Below, one piece after another: positions 52,128 to 61,026 of a stretch of DNA of 64,000 nt. The stretch's first letter is position 1. Each line of letters begins with the position of its first letter. The stretch is from Gluconobacter kanchanaburiensis NBRC 103587 (GTDB lineage Bacteria > Pseudomonadota > Alphaproteobacteria > Acetobacterales > Acetobacteraceae). Position numbers and translations under genes: made by a program. The stretch spans positions 62,001-126,000 of the forward strand of contig NZ_BJVA01000008.1 of the NCBI RefSeq assembly GCF_007988905.1, given 5' to 3'. Below the pieces are notes generated by a model. It ran no database searches, was not told where the DNA came from, and saw only the letters and a list, made by a program, of their open reading frames with translations.

Positions 52128-53339
52128 TCAGTCGTCCATGAAGACAGCTTCACCTACGCTGGGCTCGTCATAGATTCTGAGAAAGAAAACGCTGAGTCCT
52201 GATAGGACCAACAGTATATTTTCCGCCAGAAGCAGCAGGGTGAGACTGCCGGCCGCGACGATTTGTCCTGCGATCCATGGGGAGACAGCAAGCCCCAGAC
52301 CTGCGAGAAGATTGATTTCGGCGACGATCTCTCCATTTCTGTCCTGTTTTCCGGCAGTTGCGAAAATGAAGGGAACGACAAAGGTCCAGGCGAATTTGAA
52401 GCCGATGAGTCCCGTGACATAGGCTTGGCCGAGAGGAACGGTCAGCGCCAGAAGTGCTCCGATCAGAAGAGCGTAACCCACGATAAGGGCTCTGCCTGTC
52501 CTGCGCGATACCGGACCGGTTTTGCGTCCACCGTACCAGGCGGCCAGCGCCGATCCGACAACGCCGGAGAACGCCGCCACAGAAAGCAGGATGCCTCCGT
52601 GCAGGGAGGAAATCCCCACCCGTTGTCCTAATGCGCCCGAGAAGGTCCAGATGCCGCTCAGTCCCATATAGAATAGCAGAACCGCTGCCCGCCGCAGGGC
52701 TACGGGAAAGGGATGTCCCTGTCCTTTATTGGTTTTTAGGGATGCTGTCGTCTGCCGGCTGTTCATGCCGTTGTCGAGCAGGTGTGTCATGAAGGCGGCC
52801 AGTAGGAAAAGGCCTGTGATACAGATGAAATAGACGCTGACGCCCCAGTGCATGAAAAGAGGGGGCAGAATGGCGAGCCCGATGACTCCCGTTACGCATT
52901 GTCCGAGAATATAAAACCCATAGGCCCGTCCGGCCTCGGGATGGCGGTTCGCGCTACTCATTGCGACGATACCCAGCATTGCGCTGGCGGACGCGCCGGT
53001 CAGTCGGATCAGCAGCAGGAGGTTCCACCATAGCGATGACCCTTGATGCAGGAGCATGACAGCACAGAGATTGGCCAGAACCACGATGACAATGGCTGCC
53101 CGGACGATCATGTGCCAGGACAGGCGTGGCAGGAGCCATTGTCCCGCCAGTCCTGCGATGCAGTATCCGGCGAACTCCATGGAAAAAAATAACCCGACCT
53201 GTTGTGCGCTCAGTGTCAGTTGCGTCATCAACTGGGTGGCGATCACGGGCGCACAGAGCAGGCTGGCATTGGCCAGCCCCGCGAAGATCGCGATCGCAAT
53301 AATGCTCTGTACCGCGCGTGACGGGGAAATCGCTGACAT
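52128..53339 (-). CDS. MFS transporter
   Basis: Inner-membrane carrier of 403 residues with about 12 hydrophobic segments. SIIAIAIFAGLANASLLCAPVIATQLM begins the first segments; a hydrophilic loop with DNGMNSRQTTASLKTNKGQGHP (about 205-226) joins the halves. Diagnostic MFS loop motifs are weak, so the subfamily cannot be named. ATG at 53339 has a strong GGAGGGGGAG upstream, 17 bases after the TonB receptor stop, so it ends the operon of cysteine hydrolase, glutamine-synthetase-like enzyme and receptor. Probably the inner-membrane partner of that receptor. Confidence 0.82.
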   Translation of the reverse strand: MSAISPSRAVQSIIAIAIFAGLANASLLCAPVIATQLMTQLTLSAQQVGLFFSMEFAGYCIAGLAGQWLLPRLSWHMIVRAAIVIVVLANLCAVMLLHQGSSLWWNLLLLIRLTGASASAMLGIVAMSSANRHPEAGRAYGFYILGQCVTGVIGLAILPPLFMHWGVSVYFICITGLFLLAAFMTHLLDNGMNSRQTTASLKTNKGQGHPFPVALRRAAVLLFYMGLSGIWTFSGALGQRVGISSLHGGILLSVAAFSGVVGSALAAWYGGRKTGPVSRRTGRALIVGYALLIGALLALTVPLGQAYVTGLIGFKFAWTFVVPFIFATAGKQDRNGEIVAEINLLAGLGLAVSPWIAGQIVAAGSLTLLLLAENILLVLSGLSVFFLRIYDEPSVGEAVFMDD

Positions 53340-53355
53340 CCTGCTCCCCCTCCGC

Positions 53356-55776
53356 TCAGAAATTCGCCGTGACATCAAAGCCGACATTGGCCGGAGGCGC
53401 CACGACGTCGTGAATATAGTTTCCTGATGGCAGGGCGAAGAAGGTATTGAATTTCGAGAGGACGATATAACGGTTCAGGACGTTGTTGCCGTACAGTGAC
53501 GCTGACCAGCGCCGGCCGCGATACATCACCTTCAGGTCGAGCTGGTTCCAGGATGGGATGTGCAGAATAGGGTCTGCAGAGGTCGCATTCGTCCCGACAT
53601 AGGTGCTGTTGACCCATCGGAAGTTCGCCTGAAACATCAGGCTCTGGGTTTTACTCAGCGGGAGCGTGTAGGCGCCGCGGATATTGGCGGTCCAGTCCGG
53701 TGTGCTGGGAAGAGCCGAGCCGGTGCGGACCACGGCAGCCCTGCCCGATCCCGGATGGATCACGTAGTCGAGAAAGCGGCTGGGTGTGTAAGCCGCGTTC
53801 GCGTCGACGTCGAAACGCGGTGTGATGTGCCAGTCGAGATTGGCCTCGAAGCCGGTGATACGGCTGGCACCTGCATTCGTGATGGCATTGGAGGTGATGC
53901 CGTTGCGTACGACCGTGGAATCCACCTGCTGGTTGTGAAGCTCGGTGTCAAACCCTGCAAGCTCGACGAGGATTTTCTTGTTGAGCTGGGATTTGATCCC
54001 CATTTCGTATGTGTCGGTGGTTTCGGGCAGGACAGGTGAAACGTCGCTCGGGATAACGGGCGCCTTCTGGTAGCTCCCGGATTTGTATCCCTGTGCGTAG
54101 CGCAGATAGACGGACGACGACGGCGCCAGATCGTAGCGCAGCGTTGCTGACGGCAGAGCCCTGTTCCAGCGTCGCTCACTGAGGGCGGGTGTGTTGAAGG
54201 AGCCGCCCCATGAGGACAGGCTGGAGAGTGGTGCAGACAGGACGTTATTGGCCGGAATAACGTAGCGTTCCAGCCCCGAGGCACTGGTGTCTTCCCACAG
54301 ATACCGGATGCCTGCCGTCAGATGCAGGCGAGGCGTGATCGCATAGGCCAGTTCACCGTAGCCGCTGTAACCCGTGCGGCGCAGGGAGACGATCTGTGAG
54401 TTCCAGATCCCGGAATAGAGCGAATGCTGGGTGCCGTCGGGGGAATCTAGATCGGACAGCATATAGAATCTGTTTGTGTATTCCCGATCCTTGTAGGCCG
54501 TGAAGCCTGCGTTCCAGGTCAGGCGCCGTTGTCCAACGGACTCGATCCGGAATTCCTGCATCTTGGACTGCTGTTCGGAATAGATGTCTTGCAGATTGTT
54601 TTGGAGGCGAGAGTCGCCCACGAAGTCCAGCGGAACGTCGGAACGTGACTCCCGCCAGGATGTGATGGTCGAAAGCTTGACATAAGGGAGTGTATAGCTG
54701 GCGATGAAGGCCGCACCGTAATTGACGCTGTTCGCCTGATAGGCCAGATCGCCGTTGACGGTATAGCAGTGACAGCTATCCAGCGGACCGGCGCCATTCT
54801 GGTTGCCGTTGTCGCGGTGATAGTCGCCGACAAGACGAAATTCGAGTCTCTGGGTTGGTTTGTAACGCAGGTCGGTCCGGAAGCCGCCCTTCTGTTCGAT
54901 GCCCGTATAACGGTTGAGTTTGATATGCGATCCGTAAAGGGCAAGAAGGTCCTGATTGGGGAAATACGGATCGGTCAGGGGGAATTTGGATTTGCCGTTG
55001 TTCTTGATATAGCCGTCAGATCGGCTGTAATCAGCGATGATGGAGCCATACAGGTTCCGGGCGATGCGACCGCTGAGATAAAGCTGGCTGGTCAGGGTGG
55101 CGAAGCTGTCCAACCCGACGCGTGCGCGCCTGACAGTATGTTCTCCCGGGGGTGTCGTCACGATGCTGACGACACCTGCTTCGGCATTGCGTGCGAACTG
55201 GGTGTTCTGTGGCCCTTTGTAGATGTCGACTCGCTCGGGGTCCATGAATCCCACGTCGAAATCGAGTGCGGGCATATAGACGCCATCGACGTAGATGCCG
55301 GTAGCAGGCTCGAGCTGGGCATTGGTGCCGACGCCGCGGATGACGAGCTGAGTGGATTCCTGCGACGGCGAGAGCTTGCTGGTCGTCATGTACAGGCCGG
55401 GCGTCATGCCCAGAAGATCAGTGGTCTTTGTGACATTGAGCTGACGCAGTTCCGCGCCGGAATAGGTTGAGACTGACTGCGCGACGTGCAGCAGTTGATG
55501 TCTGCGATTCTGGCCGCTGACATGGATTTCCTCGGGTCGGGAAGCCGTCATCGGAACAGGGCTTTTGACTGAGGTTTTCACTGAGCTCCGTTCGACGTTC
55601 CGATGGGGGATGGGTTGCGTGGAGCGGCTGTTTTTGTGACGGGGCGAAGCCGCTTCCGCCGCATAGGCGTCATGTTGCGATATAGCAACAAAAGCGAGCA
55701 GCGTCGCACGAAAAGAAGCGGAACCAAGAAGGGTCCGCAGAGGTCTGCTGTGCTGTGATCTGTCGTTGGACATCAT
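53356..55776 (-). CDS. TonB-dependent receptor
   Basis: Outer-membrane receptor of about 806 residues. A signal peptide with SFRATLLAFVAISQHDAYAAEA ends near residue 42; the linker has EEIHVSGQN as TonB box; the plug reads TDLLGMTPGLYMTTSK, QLVIRGVGTNAQLEPATGIYVDGVYMP, DPERVDIYKGPQNTQFARNAEAGVVSIVT. This plug style (GIYVDGVY, RVDIYKGPQ) is the class seen in many catabolic and iron-type receptors and differs from the two paralogous receptors in this window. The barrel ends NVGFDVTANF with C-terminal Phe. ATGATG at 55776/55773 follows AAAGGCGG. It lies in an operon with a glutamine-synthetase-like gene and an MFS gene. Confidence 0.9.
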   Translation of the reverse strand: MMSNDRSQHSRPLRTLLGSASFRATLLAFVAISQHDAYAAEAASPRHKNSRSTQPIPHRNVERSSVKTSVKSPVPMTASRPEEIHVSGQNRRHQLLHVAQSVSTYSGAELRQLNVTKTTDLLGMTPGLYMTTSKLSPSQESTQLVIRGVGTNAQLEPATGIYVDGVYMPALDFDVGFMDPERVDIYKGPQNTQFARNAEAGVVSIVTTPPGEHTVRRARVGLDSFATLTSQLYLSGRIARNLYGSIIADYSRSDGYIKNNGKSKFPLTDPYFPNQDLLALYGSHIKLNRYTGIEQKGGFRTDLRYKPTQRLEFRLVGDYHRDNGNQNGAGPLDSCHCYTVNGDLAYQANSVNYGAAFIASYTLPYVKLSTITSWRESRSDVPLDFVGDSRLQNNLQDIYSEQQSKMQEFRIESVGQRRLTWNAGFTAYKDREYTNRFYMLSDLDSPDGTQHSLYSGIWNSQIVSLRRTGYSGYGELAYAITPRLHLTAGIRYLWEDTSASGLERYVIPANNVLSAPLSSLSSWGGSFNTPALSERRWNRALPSATLRYDLAPSSSVYLRYAQGYKSGSYQKAPVIPSDVSPVLPETTDTYEMGIKSQLNKKILVELAGFDTELHNQQVDSTVVRNGITSNAITNAGASRITGFEANLDWHITPRFDVDANAAYTPSRFLDYVIHPGSGRAAVVRTGSALPSTPDWTANIRGAYTLPLSKTQSLMFQANFRWVNSTYVGTNATSADPILHIPSWNQLDLKVMYRGRRWSASLYGNNVLNRYIVLSKFNTFFALPSGNYIHDVVAPPANVGFDVTANF

Positions 55777-55844
55777 GGATCCGCCTTTCTTTAAAGTCGC
55801 GACGGCGCGGCCGCCTCCCGGGCTTGTGTCTGATAGGTCAGCAT

Positions 55845-57167
55845 TCAGTATATTCTTGCGTATTGTCGGCAGAGTTCTGCCGGGTTCCAGCTTTCTGTTT
55901 TGTGGATCTCGCAGATCTTCGCGGTGCGAATTCCATCCACGAGAACGGGGTCGAACCATTCGGTTACGGTCTTGTTCCCGATGAATGCGTCCAGCGCCTC
56001 CTGAAGGGAGGCCGGCAGGCGCGTAATGCCCATCCCGAGCCGCTCTGCATCCGTCAGCGCCTCCGGATCGCCATGGAGTAGGGGAGGGGTGGGGCGCTGC
56101 TGGCGAAGACCCTCAAGACCCGCGCGCACAAGGACGCCCAGAGCCCAGTAGGGGCTGGATGTGCTGTCGGTCGGCCGGAACTCGATGTTGAAAGCCTTTG
56201 CGGGATCCGCTCCCGGCGGCATCGGACAGATGCGCAGAGCCGCTTCACGGTTCAGGGCGCCGAAGCTCGCATAGGCCGAACTCCAGTGATGCGGCAGCAG
56301 GCGCATGTAGGATACGGCCGTAGGAGCGCAGAAGACCATGAGCGCATGCATCTGCTTCACGATGCCAGCGACAAAGTGGCCGCATGCCTTCGACACGCCG
56401 CCTGGAGCAGCCGGGTCATGGGTAACGGGTTGAAGCGTGTCCCGGTCGAGGAACGAGAAATGGATATGCAGCCCGTTTCCGACGCTTTCCGGGGTCAGTT
56501 TCGGCGTGAAGGTGGCGCGGTATCCCTGCAGGCGTGCCGCTTCTCGGATGACTTCACGGGTCAGGACGGCCTTGTCAGCCGCTTCAAGAGCAGGGCGGGG
56601 CGGGAAAGCCATTTCGAACTGGTCTGCGCCATATTCGGGGAGGACGATTTCGGGCGCGTTGCCGATATCGGTCAGGGCATCCGTCAGCGTTCGGCAAAAA
56701 CCGTCCGCCCGACGCATGGCTTGCATGGAAAAAGCCGGCGCGGCGTCCCAAGATGCGCCGGTGATCTGGAATTCCATCTCGAATGTGGCTTGCAGGATCA
56801 GGCCGAATTCCGTTTTCAGCTCCTCCAGCGCGGCTTTGAGGAAAGAGCGACCGCAACCGTACCAAGGCGCCCCTGTAAGCGTCGTGATGTCACACAACAT
56901 GCCTGTAAATCCGCCTTCTCCCAGACGGCGTGTATAAAACTCCGTGTCCGGATCAGGACTGAGCCGCAGGTCGCCGGTGCAGCCCCAGGGATTATCGGCG
57001 GCGATGTCGTCGAAGGGGGTGAGGCCTAGATTCGCCGGAACCCAGCCGCAGCCTTTCTGCATGGCTCGAGCACGCGCAGGCAGGGGAAAGAAGCGGCCAC
57101 GGGTGATGCCGATCAGATCGTTGGTGAGGAGTGCCCCCAGTGTTGTGGTGTCGTGATCTTCATGCAT
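55845..57167 (-). CDS. Glutamine synthetase family protein (gamma-glutamyl ligase-like)
   Basis: ATP-dependent ligase of 440 residues with the glutamine synthetase catalytic core. QATFEMEFQ carries metal glutamates, VLPEYGADQFEMAFPP the second set, and GNGLHIHFSF the ATP/metal histidine loop; FGALNREAALRICPM and FNIEFRPTDSTSSPYWALG complete the active site. The N-terminal portion is unlike GlnA and there is no GlnA adenylylation tyrosine segment, so it belongs with catabolic relatives such as gamma-glutamylpolyamine or gamma-glutamylmethylamide synthetases. ATG at 57167 overlaps the cysteine hydrolase stop by eight bases; a longer frame lies inside that gene. It probably glutamylates an amine or acts in reverse on a gamma-glutamyl compound. 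Confidence 0.87.
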   Translation of the reverse strand: MHEDHDTTTLGALLTNDLIGITRGRFFPLPARARAMQKGCGWVPANLGLTPFDDIAADNPWGCTGDLRLSPDPDTEFYTRRLGEGGFTGMLCDITTLTGAPWYGCGRSFLKAALEELKTEFGLILQATFEMEFQITGASWDAAPAFSMQAMRRADGFCRTLTDALTDIGNAPEIVLPEYGADQFEMAFPPRPALEAADKAVLTREVIREAARLQGYRATFTPKLTPESVGNGLHIHFSFLDRDTLQPVTHDPAAPGGVSKACGHFVAGIVKQMHALMVFCAPTAVSYMRLLPHHWSSAYASFGALNREAALRICPMPPGADPAKAFNIEFRPTDSTSSPYWALGVLVRAGLEGLRQQRPTPPLLHGDPEALTDAERLGMGITRLPASLQEALDAFIGNKTVTEWFDPVLVDGIRTAKICEIHKTESWNPAELCRQYARIY

Positions 57168-57777
57168 GGCTGGAGATCTCCCGCATTCTGCGCAGCACGT
57201 TTTCGGTATCGGTGAGTGTGCAGTAACCGCCAAAGGCTGACAGGGCTGCTGCATGCCGTTCAGCGGAATAGGTTGAACACGCATCTTCAGGCAGAAGGAC
57301 ACGATAACCTCGGTCCGCCGCGTCCCGGACAGCCATGTCGACGCACTGGTCGGTGAGCTGACCGGCGATGATCAGATGATCAGTCCCGAGGTTCCTCAGG
57401 ATGTAATCGATGTTGGTGGAGTTGAAGACGCCCGAGGACGTCTTCGGCAGGACGATTTCGTCCCGGCAGGGAGCAAGTTCGGGGATGATGTCTCCGTCCG
57501 GATCGTCCGGGGCGATGTGGATGGGAGTCAGCTTGTGATCCAGAGAGCGGTCCCGTCCGTCCGAACGTAGGCTTCTGATGATGGTATGCAGGACGTCGAT
57601 ACCCAACGCACGGGCTGTTCGTAGCAGTCGCACCTGATTGGGAACCGCAACGTGGGTATTGCGCACCGTGAAATAGTCTTCCGCCGCGCCCGTGGGCGAG
57701 CGCATCCAGACAGTCTGCATGTCGACCAGAAGAAGCGTGGTGCGTCCTGGCTGAAATCTTGAGTCCCGCGGAGTCAT
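57160..57777 (-). CDS. Isochorismatase-like cysteine hydrolase
   Basis: Cytoplasmic hydrolase of the isochorismatase-like family, 205 residues from the ATG at 57777. The catalytic Asp-Lys-Cys set is visible: LLLVDMQTVW, VLPKTSSGVFNSTNID, and AGQLTDQCVDMAVRDAADRGY; the cis-peptide before the cysteine region also fits. Members cleave C-N bonds of ureido and amide compounds (N-carbamoylsarcosine, biuret, ureidoacrylate, nicotinamide). A TTG start at 57834 is possible but lacks family similarity. It leads the operon with a glutamine-synthetase-like enzyme, a TonB receptor and an MFS gene. An amide or ureido substrate related to glutamate is likely. Confidence 0.87.
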   Translation of the reverse strand: MTPRDSRFQPGRTTLLLVDMQTVWMRSPTGAAEDYFTVRNTHVAVPNQVRLLRTARALGIDVLHTIIRSLRSDGRDRSLDHKLTPIHIAPDDPDGDIIPELAPCRDEIVLPKTSSGVFNSTNIDYILRNLGTDHLIIAGQLTDQCVDMAVRDAADRGYRVLLPEDACSTYSAERHAAALSAFGGYCTLTDTENVLRRMREISSHA

Positions 57778-57862
57778 AAGCCTCTGTCTGTCCCTGTTAG
57801 GCTGTTCATAAGGAAAGCATCGCTTGCGGATCAATCCGGAGTCAAGACAATTCCAATATGGA

Positions 57863-57876
57863 CATATATTCGAATA
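57863..57876. promoter_or_regulatory. Divergent promoter region element CATATATTCGAATA
   Basis: Within the gap between the divergent cysteine hydrolase and M20 peptidase genes lies CATATATTCG (57863-57872), overlapping the palindrome TATTCGAATA (57867-57876). The same 10-mer is in the control regions at 46257 and 49861. The adjacent RpiR-type regulator or one of the LysR proteins may bind here. Confidence 0.5.
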
Positions 57877-57964
57877 ATGTAGACTATCTTACAAAACGCC
57901 GCTGCCACATCGTTCCGCTCGAGTCTGGAGCGGAAGCTGGAGCGGCATGCAGGGGGAAGTGAGG

Positions 57965-59275
57965 ATGAAGCAGGCTTTCGAGAAGATATGTGCCCTCATA
58001 GACGCCGAGCAGGATTGGGCGATCCGGCAGAGTCAGGCCATCGTGCGCATTCCCTCCGTCAACCCGAAGTTCCAGCTCGGAGAGGGATTGAACCGGGAGG
58101 CGGATGTCCAGGCCCATCTTGCGGGATTGCTGGAGGAAATGGGGCTGGGGACCCATCGCTACGACGTATTCCCCGGTCGCCCTAATCTGATCGCCAGCCT
58201 GCCTGGAGAGGATGAACGCTCTCTCATGCTAAACGGTCACATTGATGTCGTTCCGGCCGGAGAGGCGGCGGCATGGTCGATGCCCCCTTTTTCGGGAGAA
58301 CTGGCGGACGGGTGCCTGTGGGGACGGGGCGCCACGGATATGAAAAGTGGCGTCATCGCCATGATCGCCGCCCTGAGAGCTATCCTGCGTGCGGGTTACC
58401 GGCCCTGCGGCCGGGTGGACATTCATAGCGTCGTTGATGAAGAAGCAGGTGGATTCGGGGCGATCCATGCCGCGGCCAATTTTCCGAAATGCCGGGCCGG
58501 CATTATTACAGAGACGACGTATGGACGTATCCTGCCTGCGGAAGGGGGACTGGAATGGGTCCGGGTTGTCATTCCCGGGCGGGCTGCCCATTCCGCGTGG
58601 CGCTATACCGGGCTGTATCCCCAGGCCGATGCGCCGTCCCGTACGCCGGGTGTGAGTGCGGTGGATCTCGGGGCGCGTTTTCTCATGGCACTGGGTGAGC
58701 TGGAACGGGACTGGGCCATGAACAAGAGCCATCCCCTCCTTCCGCCGGGCATGAACACGTTGCATGCCGGTGTGGTGCGGGCCGGAGCGTTCGCGGGCCC
58801 GGATGGAGTGCCGACCATGATGGAAAATCCCGCCATCACGCCTGACTGCTGTGCGATTGATATTGATCTCAAGTTTTTGCCGAATGAAAAAAGCGCCGAT
58901 GTCCGTGCGGAATTCGAGGCCTTTGTGAACCGTTTTGCCGGGAATTACGTCTGGTTGAAGGAGAATCCGCCGCAGGTGATCTGGGAACTTGGCGGCCTGC
59001 ATTTCGAGCCGATGAACACGCCGGTCGAACATCCTCTGGTGCAGTCTCTGGTTTCGGGCCGTAAGGCGTTGGGGTTGAAAGCAGATATTGCGGGGTTTAT
59101 CGCCGTTTCCGATGCTGCTCACTATGCCGCGCAGGGTATTCCATGCGCCATCTATGGTTGTTCGGGCAACAATGCACACGGCATAGATGAGTATGTGACG
59201 CTGGACAGCATTACCGAGACGACGAAAGTATTAGCTTACAGCATCATGACCTGTTGCGGTATTCAGGGCCTATGA
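57965..59275 (+). CDS. M20-family metallopeptidase (ArgE/DapE-like deacylase)
   Basis: Zinc-dependent amidase of 436 residues, ArgE/DapE/CPG2 type, which removes an acyl group or terminal residue from an N-substituted amino acid. Metal site residues: His92 in LNGHIDVVPAG, Asp125 in WGRGATDMKSG, the DEEAGGFG acidic pair about 159-160, and later CAIYGCSGNNAHGIDEYV near the C-terminus. A lid domain is between about residues 190 and 330. I use the ATG at 57965 (GGGGGAAG upstream); an ATG at 57947 is possible. It overlaps the RpiR gene by four bases (ATGA) and is divergent from the cysteine hydrolase/glutamine-synthetase-like operon. N-acyl- or gamma-glutamyl-type substrate likely. Confidence 0.88.
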   Translation: MKQAFEKICALIDAEQDWAIRQSQAIVRIPSVNPKFQLGEGLNREADVQAHLAGLLEEMGLGTHRYDVFPGRPNLIASLPGEDERSLMLNGHIDVVPAGEAAAWSMPPFSGELADGCLWGRGATDMKSGVIAMIAALRAILRAGYRPCGRVDIHSVVDEEAGGFGAIHAAANFPKCRAGIITETTYGRILPAEGGLEWVRVVIPGRAAHSAWRYTGLYPQADAPSRTPGVSAVDLGARFLMALGELERDWAMNKSHPLLPPGMNTLHAGVVRAGAFAGPDGVPTMMENPAITPDCCAIDIDLKFLPNEKSADVRAEFEAFVNRFAGNYVWLKENPPQVIWELGGLHFEPMNTPVEHPLVQSLVSGRKALGLKADIAGFIAVSDAAHYAAQGIPCAIYGCSGNNAHGIDEYVTLDSITETTKVLAYSIMTCCGIQGL

Positions 59276-60126
59276 CAAAGGATGCCATTTCCATCCGGGA
59301 CCAGCTGATTGCTCGGAGTGGGCGGCTGACTCGCTCAGAACTCAAGGTTGTGCGGGTTCTTGTTGACAATTATCCACTGGCGCTCACGGGGTCGATGTCG
59401 TCGCTGGCCCGTCAGGCGCATGTCAGCGATCCGACCGTCATGCGGGCGGTTTCGAAACTCGGGTTTGAAAACTACCAGGAACTGAAGGCTGCGATGCTGG
59501 AGGAACTGGATGAGGGGCGTTTCTCTCCGCTGCACATGCTCCGGAAGAAGGACGCGGGTTCATTCCGCTCTGATGCACTGCACAACCTGTTTCTTGAGGG
59601 AATCATCGCCAATCTTCAGGCCATGCATGATGGCTATCTTCCGCCGAACTTTCATGCGGCAATCGATCTTTTGGGGAGAAGGCGGCGATATGTCTACTGT
59701 CTGGGGGGACGGTCCAGCAAGCATCTTGCGGGTCTGCTTCAGGGACATCTGATTCAAGCCCGTCCGGGCGTGTTTCATATTGGTGGCGGTTCGGCGGATC
59801 TGGTGGATCTTCTGGCAGATTTCTCCGAAAACGACACGCTGGCAGTATTCGATTACCGTCGCTATCAGGACGACATCATTGCCTTCGCCCGGGCGGCGCA
59901 TGAGCGGGGTGTCCGCCTCCTGCTGTTCACCGACATGTGGCAGTCTCCGATCGCCGCTTTCGCAGATGTGACGCTGAGCGCGCCGATCGAGACTGTCTCG
60001 CCGTTCGACACACTGATTCCGGGGCTGGCGCAGATCGAGGCGCTCTTTGCCGCCATTATGGCCGATCCCGAAAACAGGGTGCGAGAGCGTCTGGAAGACA
60101 TCGAAACGGCGCGTGGAAAATTCTAG
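59272..60126 (+). CDS. MurR/RpiR family transcriptional regulator
   Basis: Regulator of 284 residues: N-terminal RpiR-type helix-turn-helix (LTRSELKVVRVLVDNYPLAL, SLARQAHVSDPTVMRAVSKLGF, about residues 15-68) and a C-terminal SIS domain (YVYCLGGRSSKHLAGLLQGH, NDTLAVFDYRRYQDDIIAFA, about 135-260) that normally binds phosphorylated sugars or related ligands. The start overlaps the M20 gene stop. Placed between an M20 peptidase and N-formylglutamate amidohydrolase, it probably controls this operon and the divergent one. Confidence 0.9.
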   Translation: MTKDAISIRDQLIARSGRLTRSELKVVRVLVDNYPLALTGSMSSLARQAHVSDPTVMRAVSKLGFENYQELKAAMLEELDEGRFSPLHMLRKKDAGSFRSDALHNLFLEGIIANLQAMHDGYLPPNFHAAIDLLGRRRRYVYCLGGRSSKHLAGLLQGHLIQARPGVFHIGGGSADLVDLLADFSENDTLAVFDYRRYQDDIIAFARAAHERGVRLLLFTDMWQSPIAAFADVTLSAPIETVSPFDTLIPGLAQIEALFAAIMADPENRVRERLEDIETARGKF

Positions 60127-60207
60127 GTATTTCAAAAACATCGGATCGGTTCAGTTCCCGGCGCCAAGAAGCGTTCCGGCAGCGACCGCTCATTCAAGGG
60201 ATTAGGC

Positions 60208-61026
60208 ATGACACTGGAAACCGCATCTGGGAAAGCCGTATCTGGCCATCTGGTACAACCCGCGTCCGACGTTGTGGAGATTCTCAATCCATTCGGAAAA
60301 TCGCCTTATGTGTTGTTATGTGAACATGCTTCGGCGTTCATTCCGTCGTCTTATGCGTTTCTGGGCCTTCCGGAATGCGAACGGCTCCGACATATCGCAT
60401 GGGATATCGGGGCACGGGCCGTGGCCGTCGAACTGTCCAGGCAACTTGATGCGGTGCTGGTTCTGGGAAAGGTGTCGCGGCTCGTCATCGACCTGAACAG
60501 GCCGTTGCATAGTACGAGTTCCATACCCTCCGTTAGCGAGATGACAGTCATACCCGGAAATGAGAGGCTTTCGGAAGCACAGCGTCGGGAACGTCAGGAG
60601 CGCTGGTTTCATCCCTTTCATGACGCTGTTGCGTCCCTTCTGGACCGGCGTCAGATCGCGGGGGAAAAGACATTTCTGCTGGGTATTCACAGCTTTACCC
60701 CGGTTTTTAAAGGCGAGACGAGGGCGTGGCCGGCGGGAATCCTGTTCGACAGGGCCATAACCTATGCCGAGGCCTTTATCCAAGCCTTGAAAGATACATC
60801 TGGCGGACCAGTTGTCGGAAATTTCCCCTATGTCATCGAACAGGATGAAGACTACGCGGTTCCGGTTCACGGGGACGGCCGCAATATCCCTGCCTGTCTG
60901 GTCGAAATTCGTCAGGATCTGCTCCTGGACGAAAAGCAGACACATCAGTGGGCATCCTGGCTGGCACAGGCGGCCCGCAAGGTGGAGAGTTCTGAAAACC
61001 TTTTGGTTTTAAAACCTGCACTGTGA
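60208..61026 (+). CDS. N-formylglutamate amidohydrolase family protein
   Basis: Cytoplasmic zinc hydrolase of 272 residues, of the N-formylglutamate deformylase family (HutG-like, N-formylglutamate to glutamate and formate). CEHASAFIPSSY carries a metal Glu/His pair, RHIAWDIGARAVAVELS and KVSRLVIDLNRPLHS follow, with GIHSFTPVF (metal His) and CLVEIRQDLL near the C-terminus. No histidine-utilisation genes are nearby, so it may instead act on another N-acyl glutamate. GGGA precedes the ATG. It is the last gene on this strand, 81 bases after the RpiR gene. Confidence 0.88.
   Translation: MTLETASGKAVSGHLVQPASDVVEILNPFGKSPYVLLCEHASAFIPSSYAFLGLPECERLRHIAWDIGARAVAVELSRQLDAVLVLGKVSRLVIDLNRPLHSTSSIPSVSEMTVIPGNERLSEAQRRERQERWFHPFHDAVASLLDRRQIAGEKTFLLGIHSFTPVFKGETRAWPAGILFDRAITYAEAFIQALKDTSGGPVVGNFPYVIEQDEDYAVPVHGDGRNIPACLVEIRQDLLLDEKQTHQWASWLAQAARKVESSENLLVLKPAL

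Noticed and set aside
55845-57167. Housekeeping glutamine synthetase (glnA)
   Set aside because: The N-terminal part is unlike GlnA, the adenylylation region is not seen, and it sits in a catabolic operon with a cysteine hydrolase and a TonB receptor.
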